A stretch of 64,000 bases of DNA, taken from Acridotheres tristis (taxonomy: Eukaryota; Chordata; Aves; Passeriformes; Sturnidae). A program made the translations under genes and the position numbers. Below, one piece after another: positions 1 to 14,900 of this stretch. The stretch's first letter is position 1. Every line of letters starts with the position of its first letter. The notes beneath the pieces are model-generated. The model ran no database searches. It was not told the origin of the DNA and saw only the letters and a list, made by a program, of their open reading frames with translations. The stretch is taken from NCBI GenBank assembly GCA_037013685.1, contig CM072885.1, positions 27,565,442-27,629,441 of the forward strand, written 5' to 3'.

Positions 1-1633
1 AAGCTTTCAATCCTTAATGTTTGTTGGAGCCACCCACCTTGCTGATTCATGCTGTAATGCAAAGCTCTGAAAGATTTTGAAGATGTTACTTTCAGTAATT
101 CAAGTTTTGTTTATCAAGAGTGCAAATGTGCAGGGACTTTCAAAGAACTCATGTTGACTGGCAAGTTTTTTCTCATTTTCCTAAGAGATGAGAAATTCAA
201 ATGCCAAAAATAAGAATTCAGGCACCCAAGTGGACGGTATTAGAAGTAACTGTAACCTTGCTGACCTGAAATGCTTGTGAAAAAAGCAGTTAAATGTAAT
301 ATATGAAACAATCAAAAAAATTATCTGATTAGTGTACAAAACTGTAGCATTAATGGAAATGTTTAGTTCTGTTTACTGAGTTTATGAAAACAGTAACATC
401 AGGTACTCATCCAAACTGGGAAACCAATGGAAAATGAAGACAGATCAGTAGCAGGGAGAATTTAAGGCTCAAAGAGAGCTCAGCTTTGTACAGTAAGAGT
501 AACTAGATCTCTTAACTCTTCATGTAATTATTTAGACTAATGCCATGACTACAAGGAAGTCACATCTTGTCCCTTGCAGACAGATAAATATTTGAACATA
601 ATCTCCACCCAGGAAAAAAACAGGCAAGCCTTAGAGCAAGCCCTTACAAAGGATATGTAAAAACCCAAAAGACAAACAAACAAAAACCACAAAGAAGATA
701 CTCTTAGGGGAACTCAAAAAAAAACTGTAGCGCCATCAACACATTACAATAGCAAAAGTCATCTGCTTTTACTGTGGCTCTCTCATCTTCTCCATTTTGA
801 GATATCTAAAGTAAACTAGAAAAACACCATGAAACACCAGATGCCTAAGCCTAAGGAAGTTGTCCTGTGCTCTGCTAGCAAGAACTGTCACTTCCACCAT
901 AGCAACTTAGATGACCTTTTAGAATGGAACCAACTCTAGTGCCAGGCCTGCCTATTTTGTCTTCCCTGACTGCAAATGAAAGCCAGGCTAGTTAATCTTG
1001 TGGTAGACCTCAAAATTTTAGTTACCTAAATCTCAGAAGAGAAATCCAACTTGTGCATCTCCAAGTAGATGCTCCATACTGCCTCTCCTAATTTTGATTA
1101 CAGGAGGAATGACTTCTGTCAAAAGTGACTTCTATTTAATTAAACAACTTAAATAAACAAGAAACTGTATTTTAAGACTGACTGCATCTGCATTCATCTC
1201 CTCTAAAAGATTATTATTGTTTCATTAGCAATTATTTAAATGTTTGTTTGCAATTAAATATAGTCACACTAAGTCTGGTAACTTTTTAAAACTAGGGGAT
1301 ACATTTTACATAGCTAAGATTATATTGCTTGTTAGATGCTAAATGGTTACATTTCATTTGAAAACATATGAGTACATTTTTTGATTATTTAACACTTCAT
1401 TAGTTTGACAAGAGCTCTGTTTGGATTCAAAGCACAATAACAAAAAAAATGGCATTCAAAATAATTCTTAGACTGATCTCTTTTAAATGTATTGAATACA
1501 TCCATGAAATACGTTTTGTTAACAAAGAGTACAGAACTGATTGTTTCTGGTTGCCACTGCCTTCAGCTTTTAGAGAGAGCAGATTTTACCTTCGTAGGTC
1601 TATCCTGTGCATGGAAGAAGGGACAAAAAAAGG
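1..1633. other. intergenic, nothing recognised
   Basis: This is AT-rich sequence more than 6.5 kb downstream of MON2. No exon with flanking splice sites, RNA gene or repeat family was recognised. Confidence 0.7.
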
Positions 1634-1639
1634 CAGAAC

Positions 1640-2311
1640 TGTTACGGTGTGTTGTTTTATCTTGTATTAGCTTGATTGTACTCAGTTCCATAAAGGTTTA
1701 TTCCCACGTTACACCCCCGGTTTGATGTGTTTTGTACTGTCCACATTGCCTCATTGTCTTGTCTGTCATCCCCAAATCCCTCCTATATTTCCAGATTCTT
1801 CCCTGCTTGTCACCCCAGTCCCATCCTACTTGGTTGTCAATCCCCTTAGCCCCTCCTGTTCTTCCAGAACATTCTGTGTTAATCATCCCCTCCTCAGCAT
1901 ATGATTTGCAGTTACCTTGTAATCCCTGCCTATGTTTCTCCTCATTGTTTTATTGTACCTGTGATCCTGCCTCATGTTACACCCCACAGTCGCTGTGATT
2001 GGATATTGTGATGTACCCTCCCATGGTGGAGGGCCCCTGTTTAAGTTCCTGTAACCCTCAGATCCCTGCCTTTTGTGGTTCCTCCTCCCTGATTCTAGTT
2101 GGTCCCTGCTCCCTCTCCAATCCTTGGAATTACAAAAGGACTCTCCTGCATTCTTTGCCTCCTCTCGGACCGGTGTAGCCACAGCAAGAGCTTTTGGCTC
2201 TACCCTTATCCTGGGTTTCCAGAATCCCGGGGAAGGGCCACTCTCAGTGCAGGGTTGCCTTGGAGCTAGCGGGGCTGCCCTAGCGTGAGTGGGCGAAGAC
2301 GAACAGTGTCA
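1640..2311 (+). mobile_element. solo LTR, ERVK-like (endogenous retrovirus), 672 bp, with 6-bp target-site duplication
   Basis: The element begins TGTTACGG, ends AGTGTCA and is flanked by the perfect 6-bp direct repeat CAGAAC (1634-1639 and 2312-2317). TG...CA ends with a 6-bp duplication are the hallmark of betaretrovirus-like ERVK insertions. The GC-rich right third resembles a U5 region, which suggests plus orientation. No internal retroviral genes are present, so this is a solo LTR left by recombination. It is the only clear repeat in the downstream intergenic region. Confidence 0.85.
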
Positions 2312-2317
2312 CAGAAC

Positions 2318-5300
2318 TTTTTCAATTCCTAACCCATTTCCAAGTTTGACCTAGTTGCTTCGATGGAGTTGGTTTAATTGATATTAAATTGCAAGAAAGA
2401 GCTACTACTATCTGACTAAAGTTTACCACTTCAAAAACTTGCTTCCCACTCTATAAAGAGGGAGGGGCTCATGCTGCTCCATTCATCAATTCAGTGCATT
2501 CTCTTTGAGACTCTGGCAACAAAACTGCTTAAAATGTTAAGACATTATAATGTATACAGCGTAAGACACATTATTAATTTTGTATTTTGATAGAAAATAC
2601 ATAATTTAAACAACTCTGTTCTAAGATAAATGTTTATCTTTCCTCATTTGTTCTAGGGCAGTACTTTGTGTAGATTCTGGAGCTCATTTTAGTGGTAAGG
2701 TGGTACCGTACACTGCTTCGCCAAGCCCAGCGGAATGAACAGGTGTTCAGTACATAGCTCTGCAAATAATAGTTGTGATGTACTCCAGAAACCAGTTCTT
2801 TGTACATGTACATCCCAGCAGTACTGTGCACTTAATATTCCTGTCCCCTTCATGTTTTCTCATGACTGAGATTGATTGAAACCAGACTGCTCTCTGTGCT
2901 CTCTCTGACCTGGTGGCAATCCAATTTTGGCTGCCATTTTTCTATGGAGCCTCTCTCTCAGCCCTGTCCTTCATGACCAGGCATTGGTCTGTGATGTGAC
3001 GGGGAACAGAAGTGTGAATCTTCTGGCAAGGAAGCCAAAAACATAAACAATTTTTTTGCAAATTTAATTGTTCTAAGTAAGAAATAATTAACATTAAAAA
3101 CATCAAACCAAGTGATAACAGGCTTCAAGTTTCCAGCCACCACAGCCTCATGAACATCTGCAGTCTTGAAGCAGCTTCAGCTTTGGAAATACCACTGGAG
3201 ACTCATCTCAAGTCTAAGGCAGATATTTTGTGCACAGAGAGCAGAAGGAATGACTCCAGTTTGAAGATCAGGGTCTTCAGTAACAAAACTGTGAAGATGC
3301 CAGATACCTGACTTCCAAGGCCTTTCCTTTCTTTTTTAATTATTGGTAATCTCTTCTGAAAACAAAACAGACCAAGGGGCCAATGCCTTTAAATCTGTTT
3401 CAGTATCACAATATTTTTGATTGAAGAAAAATATGGTAGCTGTACTTAACTTATTCTTTCCAGAAGGAATACATATTAGCTGAAAAGAGAACTTACACTG
3501 CTGATAAATGAGATTACTTATAAAGTAAGTTCTTAAGGCAGGCATCTGGATCGCCAGTGGAAATAAATGTGTTAACATGGAGAAAGAAAAGCTCATCAAA
3601 CTGATTATAAAAATAAGATTATTTGAGAGTTCCTCTAAACATAGATAATAAAGTAAATTCAAGCAATGACTAGTCTCATATCTTGCTAGTGAAATCCTGT
3701 AGTTAGTACGGTAAACACACAGGTAAATCTTACCCTTTTTATCAATTGTTTCATAATCAAGACATAAATTCTTAAATAAGGAGCTTAGGGAAAAAAGGAT
3801 CAGTTTTTAGCATGTTACTCTGATAGGACACAAGGAAATCACAAAGATAGTCTTAAAAATGCTGAGGTTACTCAGATTAAGTCTTTAAATACCAGGAAGA
3901 AATTCTTCAGGCCCAGTCAGTTTGACACCACCATTTTCTCTCCTGTTTCACTTTTTCTAGGCAAGCTTCTTCAATCTTTGTCACTCATATCAATTGCACA
4001 AGCAATAGACTGGCAGTAGATTTCTGATGGTTTTGATTAGCCATTACTATAACAAAACAAAAAATTCAACACACAAATTGCAGCTCTGAACCAAGCACCA
4101 TCACCCAGTGTAAACAGCCATACCCTTTTTGGTAGTCAGCACTTTTGTTAGTACAAACCTTTTACTACTAATGCATTTATTCTGTTAGTTGACAGGTGTA
4201 ATTACTTTCATCCTTATCTGTTAAGACTCATCTTTGGTGGTATCTGACTTTCCATCTTTCATAGGCCTCCCCTCACTGTTTCAAGTCGATGAAATTCCTT
4301 GTTTAACTGAGCTGGTCTCCTTATTACAGTTTGTCTGGCACACACTTTCAGTCATGACCTTCACATCTCCGAGAAACTGTCTTATTGCCTCAGTTCCGCT
4401 CTTACTTCAGAGTTGTCTTCTGTGGGATCTTATCAATTTTCTGTGGTCTGCCTTCTTCAAGTCCAGTCACTTTTTTTGAGGTTCTCCCTCTTCCCCAAGA
4501 ATTGTGAATATTTAATTTCACTTTCTTTTCTTACACAAGTCGTCTTAAACCACACATCCAATACTTTGCTCATTTGCTGCTGCTGTAGTCATTATTGATC
4601 CCAGCAATTGGTTCCTAGTGGGTGTAATGTTCTCTGTCCTAAATTAGACAGCAGTCAGATACTTTGAATATGACATAAATCTGAACACAACTCAGCTATG
4701 AACTCTAAAGAGCATCTATTTTCCAAATGAAATCTGTGTTCTACACTAACAATTATTTTTACTGGGCTTGTACTTGCCTTGATATACAAAATTTTGTATA
4801 GACAAAGAGTCCCTGCCTCCAAAAGTTACAAATGAAGCACACACAGGAAGCACTGTCAGAAGGTAGGGGTGAAAATCCAGGAAGAAAATAAGCTTTTCTT
4901 GGGGAATAAAAATATCATATCAATATTTTGCTGATGGTTAAATGGTTTTCACCTACAGATATAGACAATGCCTGCACTATTTTGGATTCCAATTCAAACA
5001 AAACCTACACACTAGAGCTGCATTATTTGGAACTTTCTGACACACCTCACTCTAAGCTGTTTTACTGGGCCTGTAGCAGTACCACAGTCAAAATGTGCAC
5101 TGCTCACACGGCAGCTGTGCACAGCAATTTCTTCTCAAGTTGGTAGAGCTTCACCTTATTCAGGAGGACTGAAGCTGAAGGTTGCCTACCCATACAGAAA
5201 ATGAGTAGCTAGCTGCAAATGTGAGGTGAACAACCAGTGAAGAGACACAGAACTGAGCTATACAGAAACAGACAAGTAGAAAATGTGCTTTCCTCCTCCC

Positions 5301-8300
5301 TCCTCCCAAGAACACTCATATCTTGCGCTGCTAAATGAGTTTCTGTAAAATACACTGATGACTAGTACTTGTGTTTGCCATCGTGTGGAAAAGAAAGGCA
5401 TTAGCCTCACTAAAGGTATCGTGACCAGCTATGAGAAGATTTGCTCTTTGGCAAGAAGAAACAACTCAACCTGGGCAAAAAAAGAACTCCATCTGTAGAG
5501 TACAGTGATAAACTACTCAAGTTTCACAGACATACTCTTATTTACTCCTGTAAGTAACTAACACTGACCATGTATTTCATGTGGTTTCATGTCCAGAAAC
5601 ATTCCACAGTTCACCAATAAAGCGGGTGGAGCAGCAGGCTCATGTACGAAGGAACAAAACAGATGTCCAGTTTGATAAGCATCTCTGATGATAAGCAAAT
5701 AACTACTGTAGGTTACTTCTAGGAATAAGACTTTGTCTCAAGCTGAGAAGTTGTTAGAGATCTGTTCTTTTTTCATAATCAGTTACTATGCAATCTTAAA
5801 TCCTCATGTACGTTAAGGCAATGGTCATGGCACTGAGACATACAGGTTTTCCCAAGTAATCCAAAGTCTTGATATGAACATGCTAATAAACTAATAATTT
5901 TCTCTTTGGATTCCCATCCACATCATTTTTAAAGCTGTGAACAAGAAGGAAAAAGGTGGAGATTGTGGTTACACTTAATAAGCAATTAATGCTTATCTTC
6001 TAACTTCCAGCTGACACATTTCTATACAGTCAACTGTATCACTTTTCTAGCTGACTTCAGCAACACACTGCAGGCCCCATCCTGAAAATGTCCACAGGTC
6101 TTAATTCTCATGATTAAGCAACCCTACAGACTTGAAATGAACTTGGACATGGATCTACTCAACAGGTAATGTTAAATTAATTCAATTTCTTCTAGAACAA
6201 GATTTACCTTGCTAGAAACATGTAAAAATGTGAAACTGAAACATTCAAAAATGCTGCTTGCCTCAAAGAAGCCCTAAGAATGCTTAGCAAAAAGTACAAA
6301 TAGAAAAGAGTAACTGATATTTCAAGTTGGAAGAAATATTTGAGTGTTGGAGAAGAAGGCACAGTAAAGGGAATAATTCTTGCTCACAGACAAAATTAGT
6401 CAATGAAAACATTTTCTATGCTAAGTAGCTTTGTTTTTAGTTTTCTAACTATTTATACAAAATACAAAAAAGCAATTTTAATACGGTCAAGCTCAGATTG
6501 CACATCCAAAACATGCCTCAAATAGCACAGATATTATTCATTTTGCAATTAAGAGGAAAGGATGGTAAGTTAGCTCATTGGTAGTTTATTTCAAAACCTT
6601 TTGAAGATTAATATTCATAGGTGTAAAGTAGTATAAGCTCTAGAGTGAACAAAGACTCGTGCACCCCTTTTTGAATTACAGATAAAGATTTGCCTCAGTG
6701 GACAAATGCATCTGTATTATCACTGAAAAATCCATTTGAAACTAATTAGAAACAAATTCACCCATAGCTTGGACTGCATACTTATATATTCCAAAACAAA
6801 TTAATTCCCTTCTTTCCTGTCCTGCAGTTTGTTTCTTTAATGACCTCGACTTCCACTAATTAGGAGAGCAGTTGTCAGGTTTCACTTTCAGAGTATGGAT
6901 GACGTTGTTACTTGTATCTGCAGTATACTGGAACTGCTCCTCCAGAGAAGGTATTTTGACATAAATAAATTCTATTAACAAGAAACATTTGTTTCCTTAA
7001 TGTAAACTGTGTATTGTCTTAAAACTATTCAGGTTTGACAATTAAGTTCCATGCAAGTTTGGTCACAGAAATGTGCAAGGTCTTGAAGCCTCTTTTAATA
7101 TTTACCATTCTTTGAAATGGAAAGCTTTTAAAAAGCACCATAAACTGGAGACCTGTGGGAGCAAACTGTCCAAAGAACTGCCTGGAGAACATTACTCCTG
7201 CAGGGTAACCCTGACCAGTTCATCACACCTTCCACCTGAAGCTTCTACAACTTTTATACCTATCCACATGTACCAGTCAGTGCTCCTTCAGTGAGGAAAG
7301 TGCAAAGCAAAGAGATGTAATACTATTTCTTATGCATGACAATATTTTAATATCTACAAAAGACTTGAAGAAACAAAACCCTAAAAGTAAGCTCTGAAAT
7401 TCGGAAATCCATAGAAAGGCACCTGTCTATTTTTTTTTTACATTTGGCCTTTGTGCTTTCATGTCACAGATTAAAAATGTGAACACAGGTGAAACATTAT
7501 TGAAATCAAAATTCATTAAATAAGAGTTTAAATGCTAGATAACAAACTTTAAAAACAATACTATTAAAAGTGGTTTGCTTCAACTGTGTATTATGTTAAA
7601 GTGAAACAAATTCACACTTACTTAATGAGAGATTTCACTGCATTTCTAACTATCTTCAAAAATACACTTCTCATGGTTTTTATCAGAAACAGTTTATAAT
7701 TAAAAGATTAGAACATTTTTGGGGGGTTGAAAAGACATTGCAAAACAAAACACTTACAATTATTCAATAAAATATTACAGCCAAGTATTTTAGATATTTG
7801 AACTTGCCTTTCCTGGGTCATGATTCAAAAACTGTGATACTTGTCAAGAAGATCAAAAAAGGCTAACAACCCTCAAATATGTTTGTTTTCTTTTTAAAGC
7901 AAGGCTGCAACTGCAAAAATGGATAGAGTTAAGTAATCTTGAAACAAATTTATTATGAAGTGAGGTATGGTAGTGTTGAAGTGCTACAGTGGATTTCTGC
8001 ATATTCAAACATATTTCAGGTCAACTGCTCTGAAGTTTGAGATCAGCAGACTGTGACTGCTTGCTTCAATCTTTTGTTATATGACCCTTTGCAGATGTCC
8101 AATGGCCACAAAGAAGATACATTCAATTAAGCAAAAACTAACATGATCAGATATGAATGAGCATATCTGGCAATTTGGAAGGCGAACTGTAAGTAAAAAT
8201 GCAAGCATATAACTTATTAATAATAAATACATTTTCAAGCATTTGACATTATCAATATTTTTTAAAAGAACTTAAATAATAAATGCAACTATTTTATACA

Positions 8301-8311
8301 TAACTGTACCA
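2318..8311. other. intergenic region downstream of MON2, nothing recognised
   Basis: This is 6 kb of AT-rich sequence with no recognisable exon, RNA gene or transposon. The upper part (7400-8311) could include distal MON2 3' UTR if a later poly(A) site is used. The let-7i microRNA, which lies downstream of MON2 in human, was searched for by its mature sequence and not found. Confidence 0.65.
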
Positions 8312-8800
8312 TTTATTATACACACAAGTATATCAGTTCCCTTTGTTTACAAAGGCTGGTTACAGATATATGGAATGTTACAGTACCATCTTGCATAAAA
8401 TTTTAGTACAATTTTTACTTCAAAAAAGGGTGCAAAACACCAGCCTAATAAATCTGACTGAATTGAAATGTTTTTAATTACATCATTAACACATACACAA
8501 CAAGCTGTACATAAGCCCACTTTTCAATCACCACTTCAAGATACTGTAGCAAGTACATTAGATTATAAATTATTCCAACTAGTCAGTTAAATGTATTAAA
8601 GGTTTGCATTGCTACTCACTCTGGAATCTTTGAGATAAAGCCTGTATTCACGACTTACTGAGCTCTTGTTAGTACAGTTAAGAGGCAGGCAGCACTGGTT
8701 GCCAAAGTACTAGTCACAAGAGATTTCCTCAGAGAAACTTCACCCAGGAGCAAATATTTTTGGATATTCCCTTCAAGAATAAAAAAGAAGTTTTATGCGG
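8312..8800 (-). other. MON2: MON2 3' UTR (minimum extent) with candidate poly(A) signal
   Basis: The minus strand continues from the TGA with AT-rich sequence. The first clear AATAAA on the coding strand lies at 8312-8317, about 485 bp past the stop. A second lies at 7949-7954. Which one is used cannot be decided from sequence, and the UTR could run further into the AT-rich 7400-8300 region. Confidence 0.45.
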
Positions 8801-8964
8801 TCAAGATTCTCCATTCTGTACCTTGGCTGCTGGTGGATGCATGAAGTCCTTAAAGGGAACCAGTGCTTCCTTCAAAGCAGAGCACACTTCTGAGGATGAG
8901 CAGGTGATACATTCTACTAAAGTCGGGTACAAGGCAATAACTTGTGCCCATGTGCTAGCATCAA
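8801..8964 (-). CDS. MON2: MON2 exon 35, coding part, with stop codon (residues 1664-1717)
   Basis: It reads [40 protein letters not shown] and [13 protein letters not shown], followed by the stop TGA at 8801-8803. The C-terminal QNGES matches human exactly. The acceptor is CCCTGCAG. Small changes (H and AAK) fall in the disordered tail. Confidence 0.96.
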
Positions 8965-11900
8965 CTGCAGGGAAGAAAAGAACAGACTGAATCACTTACC
9001 ACTGTCCAAATACTGACAATGGATTTTTTCCAATACCTCTAAGTAATGGCAGATTCACAGTGTGCCTAAACATAGGTACTTAGTGCTATACAGACACTAT
9101 GGCATCCACGCAGATATAGACCAGGATTTCTGCAGGAGAACCATTTGTGTTTCTACATATGAGCCATTTACCATGTCTTTGGGATGAAGAACTGACAAAT
9201 TTAAGATAATACTGCTATTCAATCTGTAATACACATGCATTTTCTGCCTGCTTTTCTCAGCTATTGACAGAAAATTGAACTGAATGCACATTTCACTTTT
9301 GCAAAATTGTCAGCAATGAGACTTTCTATTTATTTGAGATAATTTAATATTATAAGAGCTATAGAAAGCAAAGGACAAAGACAAAAAAATATCCATGGCA
9401 AAGTTTTGTTAGTCCAATAAGTAAAATTAAACATTGTAGCATGATTCTTATTATAATGTCACTTCCTTGCTATCTGTTTTAGCTCTGCTTTCAAAAGAAA
9501 ACAAACCCCTGGCTTCAGACAACATTAATAATTAGATAAGTAAAACTATTAAAAGGTAGAAGAAGTTGGAGTGAAACAATTCTCTCATTTGTCCAGTGGT
9601 TCTCTTTCTAAGAAAGTCGGGGGCGGGGGGGGTTTGGCAAGCATTGCTGCATATGGACCAGGGGAAGTGTGTCTCTCATTGCAGGAAGAGGGATGTGAGG
9701 AAGTCCAGCTGAGTTGGCTTCTCTATCCCTCTAAGAGGAAGACCCACCAAAGCAGCACTTCAGTTAGCTTCAGGGTTAGCCAAAAGTCTTTATGCATCCT
9801 ATGCATAGCTCTGCCTGCAGACTTTTGGAAGACTTTTGCAGACTTTTGGCAGAACCTTGGAAACCACATCATAACCCTCCCTGCCTGCTCAGTGATGATG
9901 CTAATGAGGCACTGCCTCTTTCCAGAAATCCACTTTGTTTATTTGTTTGTTTCAGGATTTAAAAGGTGGGGTTTTTTTCTGTTCCTCCTAATATCAAAAG
10001 CAGGGAGGTAGAAGGAAATGTTGTATACATAATTCTGTCAGAATTTCAGAATCCAATGCAGTGGATTTAACCAAGACTCATGATTAAGTTTTCTTCCAAG
10101 AACTCTCCATGCATACCAGAGTGCAGCTTACAGGAGCAAAAGGATAGGTGATTATAAATGAAGCTGAGGTCTTTCATTTGGTTCAGCCCTTTAAATACAC
10201 TTGTCAACCATTTACTCGGGCATCAATGAGCTAAGGTCAGTTCAGGGGACAGAAGACAATAGAGCAGGAAGAGTGCGAAAGCAAGACCACGAGTGTAAGT
10301 ATCTACCAGCCTGTATCTGCATTTAACTTGTACACCCCTTTAACTGCAGAGTGCATCTACGTGAACACGATCCATAGCAACCTAAAAAAATATCATGAGA
10401 AGGAAAAGAGGATCTAGCCAAGCTTCATATATTTAAGAATTCCACTAATATTTTATAGAATTTTTTTTTCTTTGTTTTCAGAAGATCCTAAGCTTTATCT
10501 AATAAAGGACACCATAAAAAGAAGTTTTGTCTTTTTTTAAACATATCTTAGGTCCTTATACTTTTAGTTGTACCAGAAAAACTGTGGAGTTTCTTTCAGT
10601 CTCCTACATATACAAAGGATTACAGACTCTTATAGAGTACACTTTTCTTTCAAATTTATGGGAAGACTACTAACAGAAATAATAAATACATCTTTGGGGC
10701 AGATATAACGATACCTTGTTTAGAACTGTGTTATTTAACAATAACTTACCATTTTCAGGTTGAGTCTTTTTAAGCGAATCTATGAGAGTACTGACAGCTT
10801 TTAAAACAAATATGATTTCTGTTACTTGCTGCCTACAAATGAAAAAATGCAAACAGTCAACTACTCATTTTTGTTGCAAGAAAGTAAGTTTTACAGAAAA
10901 ACTTTCCCACCATCATTGCTGTTGTCTCAGCTAGCACAGCTTTAACTTCGATACTGGAAAAAGTAACACCATACAAATCTCAATCTGAAAACACTCATCA
11001 AAGCATGTGATAAGGCTAACATAATCAGCTTCCATATTCATGACCAAAACCTTCAAAACTGAAGTGAATTTCAAGTAATTCCCATTTTAAAGAATTTCTT
11101 AGTTTTTCGGTCTAGTTTTTCCATTTCAAGAACAATTATTTGAGTAATGATTCACAGTATTGCGGTTTGGATGTTTCATTTTTGAGGAGATTCTATTCAC
11201 CTCTCAATTTAGAAACTACACATAGCTCTACTGGGAATAAAAGGAAATCAAATTTCGGAAATATAATGCTAGATATATTAGAAACATTGTTTCAGTAACT
11301 GAAAACTGGTGTAACAGCACAGATTATGACCATTGTTACTTAAAGGTTTTTAAAAACATACTGGGTCCCAGCATTTTCTTTGAAATACCTTCCCTATAAA
11401 CATTTCCCTGCCTTTAAAATTTCATTCTCTCCCCCACCCCCCCCTCATTTTTTTCACGACTAAGTGGTATTTTTGAATGCAAACTTCGTCTCATGAAGTC
11501 CTGGTAATACCTTTATTTTCTAAGGACAATGCACATACCGTGGAAGAGGACATTTGCCACTCAATCTCTCATCTTCTATGTAACGATGCAATACATCCTG
11601 TGACCTTTTCAAGAGCACAGAAAGTGCCATTCTAGAGATGTAGCCTTCTTGAGGAGTTGTGACTTTATTACTGAATGAAAACTGAAGCAGTGTTTCGAAA
11701 CACACCTTAGAAAACTCCTCTCTCATTCTAATATCTATTTCGGCTTCTGTCAAAATAAAACGATTCATTTCAATTGTGCAGTGTGCATGATGCTGCATTT
11801 CAATCCGCTTATTATATGCTGAGAAAAGGTTATCGCTCCTCTAGTATTAAAAATATTAACAGTGATAAGAACAAATATTAAGAATACGTTCTAAGAAAAA

Positions 11901-14900
11901 ATGACTGTGCAAAAATCACGGTAGTTCTGAACATAAGAGATAAATTATGCCACATCCTCAGTAACATGTCACACACCTGACATTACTTTAATTATAAAGT
12001 ACATGAAATCATGTTAAAACAACAAACTCATTCCTACATCATAAATACTCATACTTATTACTGTACAATTTAAGTATTTTTCTATGTAATGGCTTATGTC
12101 TGTTTTTTTAATCTTTCCAAAAACCCCTACAAAAGCGTTTTCTTAAAGGCAGAGAAGGCATCTGGCTAGGTACACCTGTATAGTTACATTAAGGTCATTT
12201 AGGTTTTAAGAACAGGATGTCTGTCTTACAAGTGCCTGAAATGATTATTAGAACTGGCACAAAGGAAAATAAACTGTATAGAAGGTAACACAAGTACAAT
12301 ATTATATATGATACTGTCCAAGCAGTAAGGAAGTAATTTTTTAAAAATTGCAAGGAAAGCTTGGCAAGTTCCACAAGATATAATTTATAAAAAAATCTGG
12401 ATATCAAACAGTCTATACTGAATATGTGCCAGGCAACTTCAAGTATTTATCATAATAAGTACTCTCAACATTTTAATTATTTTCTAGTAGATTTAAACAC
12501 TGTAATTTTTGTCATTCAGGTACCATACCTGTAAAGGAGGATGACTGAGAATGTATTGAGCCTTTATTGAGCATAGTCATTATCTGGCCAACAAATTCCT
12601 TAGGAATAAAATTAGCATAGGGCAGTATCTCTGTGCTGATAAGCTGCACCACCTAAAATAAATTACATATATTTATATTGGTTTTATAAATACTAAAACT
12701 GTAAATCTACTATGAAGAAACACTTAACAAGTAGCAAAGGCCTAATTAGACTTTGCAAAATCTTCTATTGCTAGCATTTAAAATTTGCCAGTATGTCCAA
12801 AAGTGTGGTCTTGCATGGGACATTAAACTAATTGAATAAAAACCTTTCCCCCTGCCACTTTTGCCAGAGCTTCTGATCTGATTTCAAATGACATTTTAAG
12901 TATATTCTTCAAGTCAAATTTATGGTTTTGAAAAGAGAAGATCTAACATTAGGAATCTCTCTCTCCCTCCACCCCAATTCAATACCCTCTCTATGATATT
13001 AACACACATACCCATCCCTAAAAATGTCACATCTGCAAAGCAAAACAAATGTGTTCATTTTCTAAACAAGCAGAAGGCAATACATGTTAACAGAAATGCT
13101 CTCTATCCTTGTCTTGATGCTTCCATTCAGGAACAAAATGGATTTAGACGTCCATAAATTACTGCATCAGATTTGAGAGTTCTGCTCACTGCACGCAGAA
13201 CCACTCTCACTTTTCATCCAGATATTTTTGTGTCCCAGCCACCCCTCTGGAAAGATGACAGGTAATGAAACCACAGATACTGCCATGTCTTCTCTGCAAC
13301 TCCTTTTGCTTTGTACCCCTAATCTCTGTTCTGCCACATTTTCTTTGTCTTGGAGCAAAAGAAGTCCCTCTTCACTTCAGGTATCATCTTCTAATTTTCT
13401 TTGGCCTTATGCAACCAAACATTATCTCTTTACAATTACAGCGATCTCTGTGCTGCACAAACTACATATAATTTCTCATTTATGCCAAAGCTTCTCAGTA
13501 TAGAGAACACATCTTAAGGGCAACAATGTCTAAGAAAAAATGAATTTTTGCTGACTGCTCCCTTAACACAGAGGGCACTCATTTCAGGTTTAATTGTCAG
13601 CTTTCTCTGTAGTCTCCAATTACCATTGTAAATGCTCAGCAATAACATAATAAATAAGGATCACATAATGAGTTAGAGGCAGAAACACATTCTGATTTAG
13701 CCAGTTAATACTGTTTAGAAGTTGAGATGACAAGAAATAGTTTTTGCCATCCCATTTCCTTCCTACTTTTTGTATCATCCTGATGCAGCTGAATTCTGGA
13801 CCTATGAATTTTCTGTCGTGTTTTCAAAAATGAAAACAATATCACAGAAAAAGTAATGAAAGAGTAACTAAGAAATTATTTCAGAACAAAATGCAACTTG
13901 TGAATGTCACTAACTTGTTAATTTCAACGGTATATTTGTTATAGGCTCCTTACCTCAACATCAATACTCTCATTCTTCTGAAATTCTTGAATTGAGAGAT
14001 TATCAGGAGGTGTACTAAAAATAAACATACTATGTTACACTTTAAATTTACAACATGTGTAAGGAGATAAGTATGGGAAAGTGCATTACATTTACAGTTA
14101 TTACATGCAGCAAGTTGGTACTATTATATAGTAATGATTAATAATCAGAAGGTCAGGTTGGGTGGGGGCTTTGAGCAACCTAGTCTTTTTCACTCACTAC
14201 GCAAGAAAAATAATTTTGAGTGTCAATGGTACATCTTGAATTTTTTTTTTAATTTTACATTTTCTTCTACACTAATGAAACATTTTTCATTAATAGGATA
14301 TTACCATGTCCTTTTCCCCTAACTGAAATGATGCATTTGTTCTCAGTCTTAATGAATTTTATTAAGAGAAATCCCCATTTTATTAACAATACTTTTGAAG
14401 AAATTTAGAGCTTTCTGGAGTTCTTCCATTATATATACATACATATATATATGTAGATAGATATATATAGGTATTTATATATATATGAATTTATTTTCAG
14501 ATGAAATGTCCAGAAGCAAGTCAACAGACCCTGTGGTGGGTAGTTCAGAACTAAGCACATGCTCACAGGCAAAGCAGCTGCCCAGGATAGGACTGTGGAC
14601 GTATGCCAATCTTGTCCTCATGAGGGTACTCATCTGGGCCTGACTCCCCCATCTCATTGCCAATTTTAATGAAAGTTTAATGACTTTGAAGGTTTTGAAA
14701 TCTCATTCAAATCTGATTAGTTTAGTTGACAGACGTTTTGTTTTGTGTGATTTTTTCTTCCAGTGCTCCTGTATGTTGGCTGACAAAGACAAGCAAAATT
14801 TTTCTGAGATAGGCTTTTTTCCCCCCATCTTCTGAATACTTAGCATAATACACCAGAAGATCAGTCTTCACACCTACAGCTAATTTTCAGTTTTGGAATG

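Noticed and set aside
1732..2182. Open frames on both strands at 1.7-2.2 kb
   Set aside because: They fall inside the ERVK-like LTR and carry no coding signature.
1..8311. Possible let-7i microRNA downstream of MON2, as in human
   Set aside because: The mature let-7i sequence and its complement were looked for and not seen. It probably lies further downstream, outside the window.
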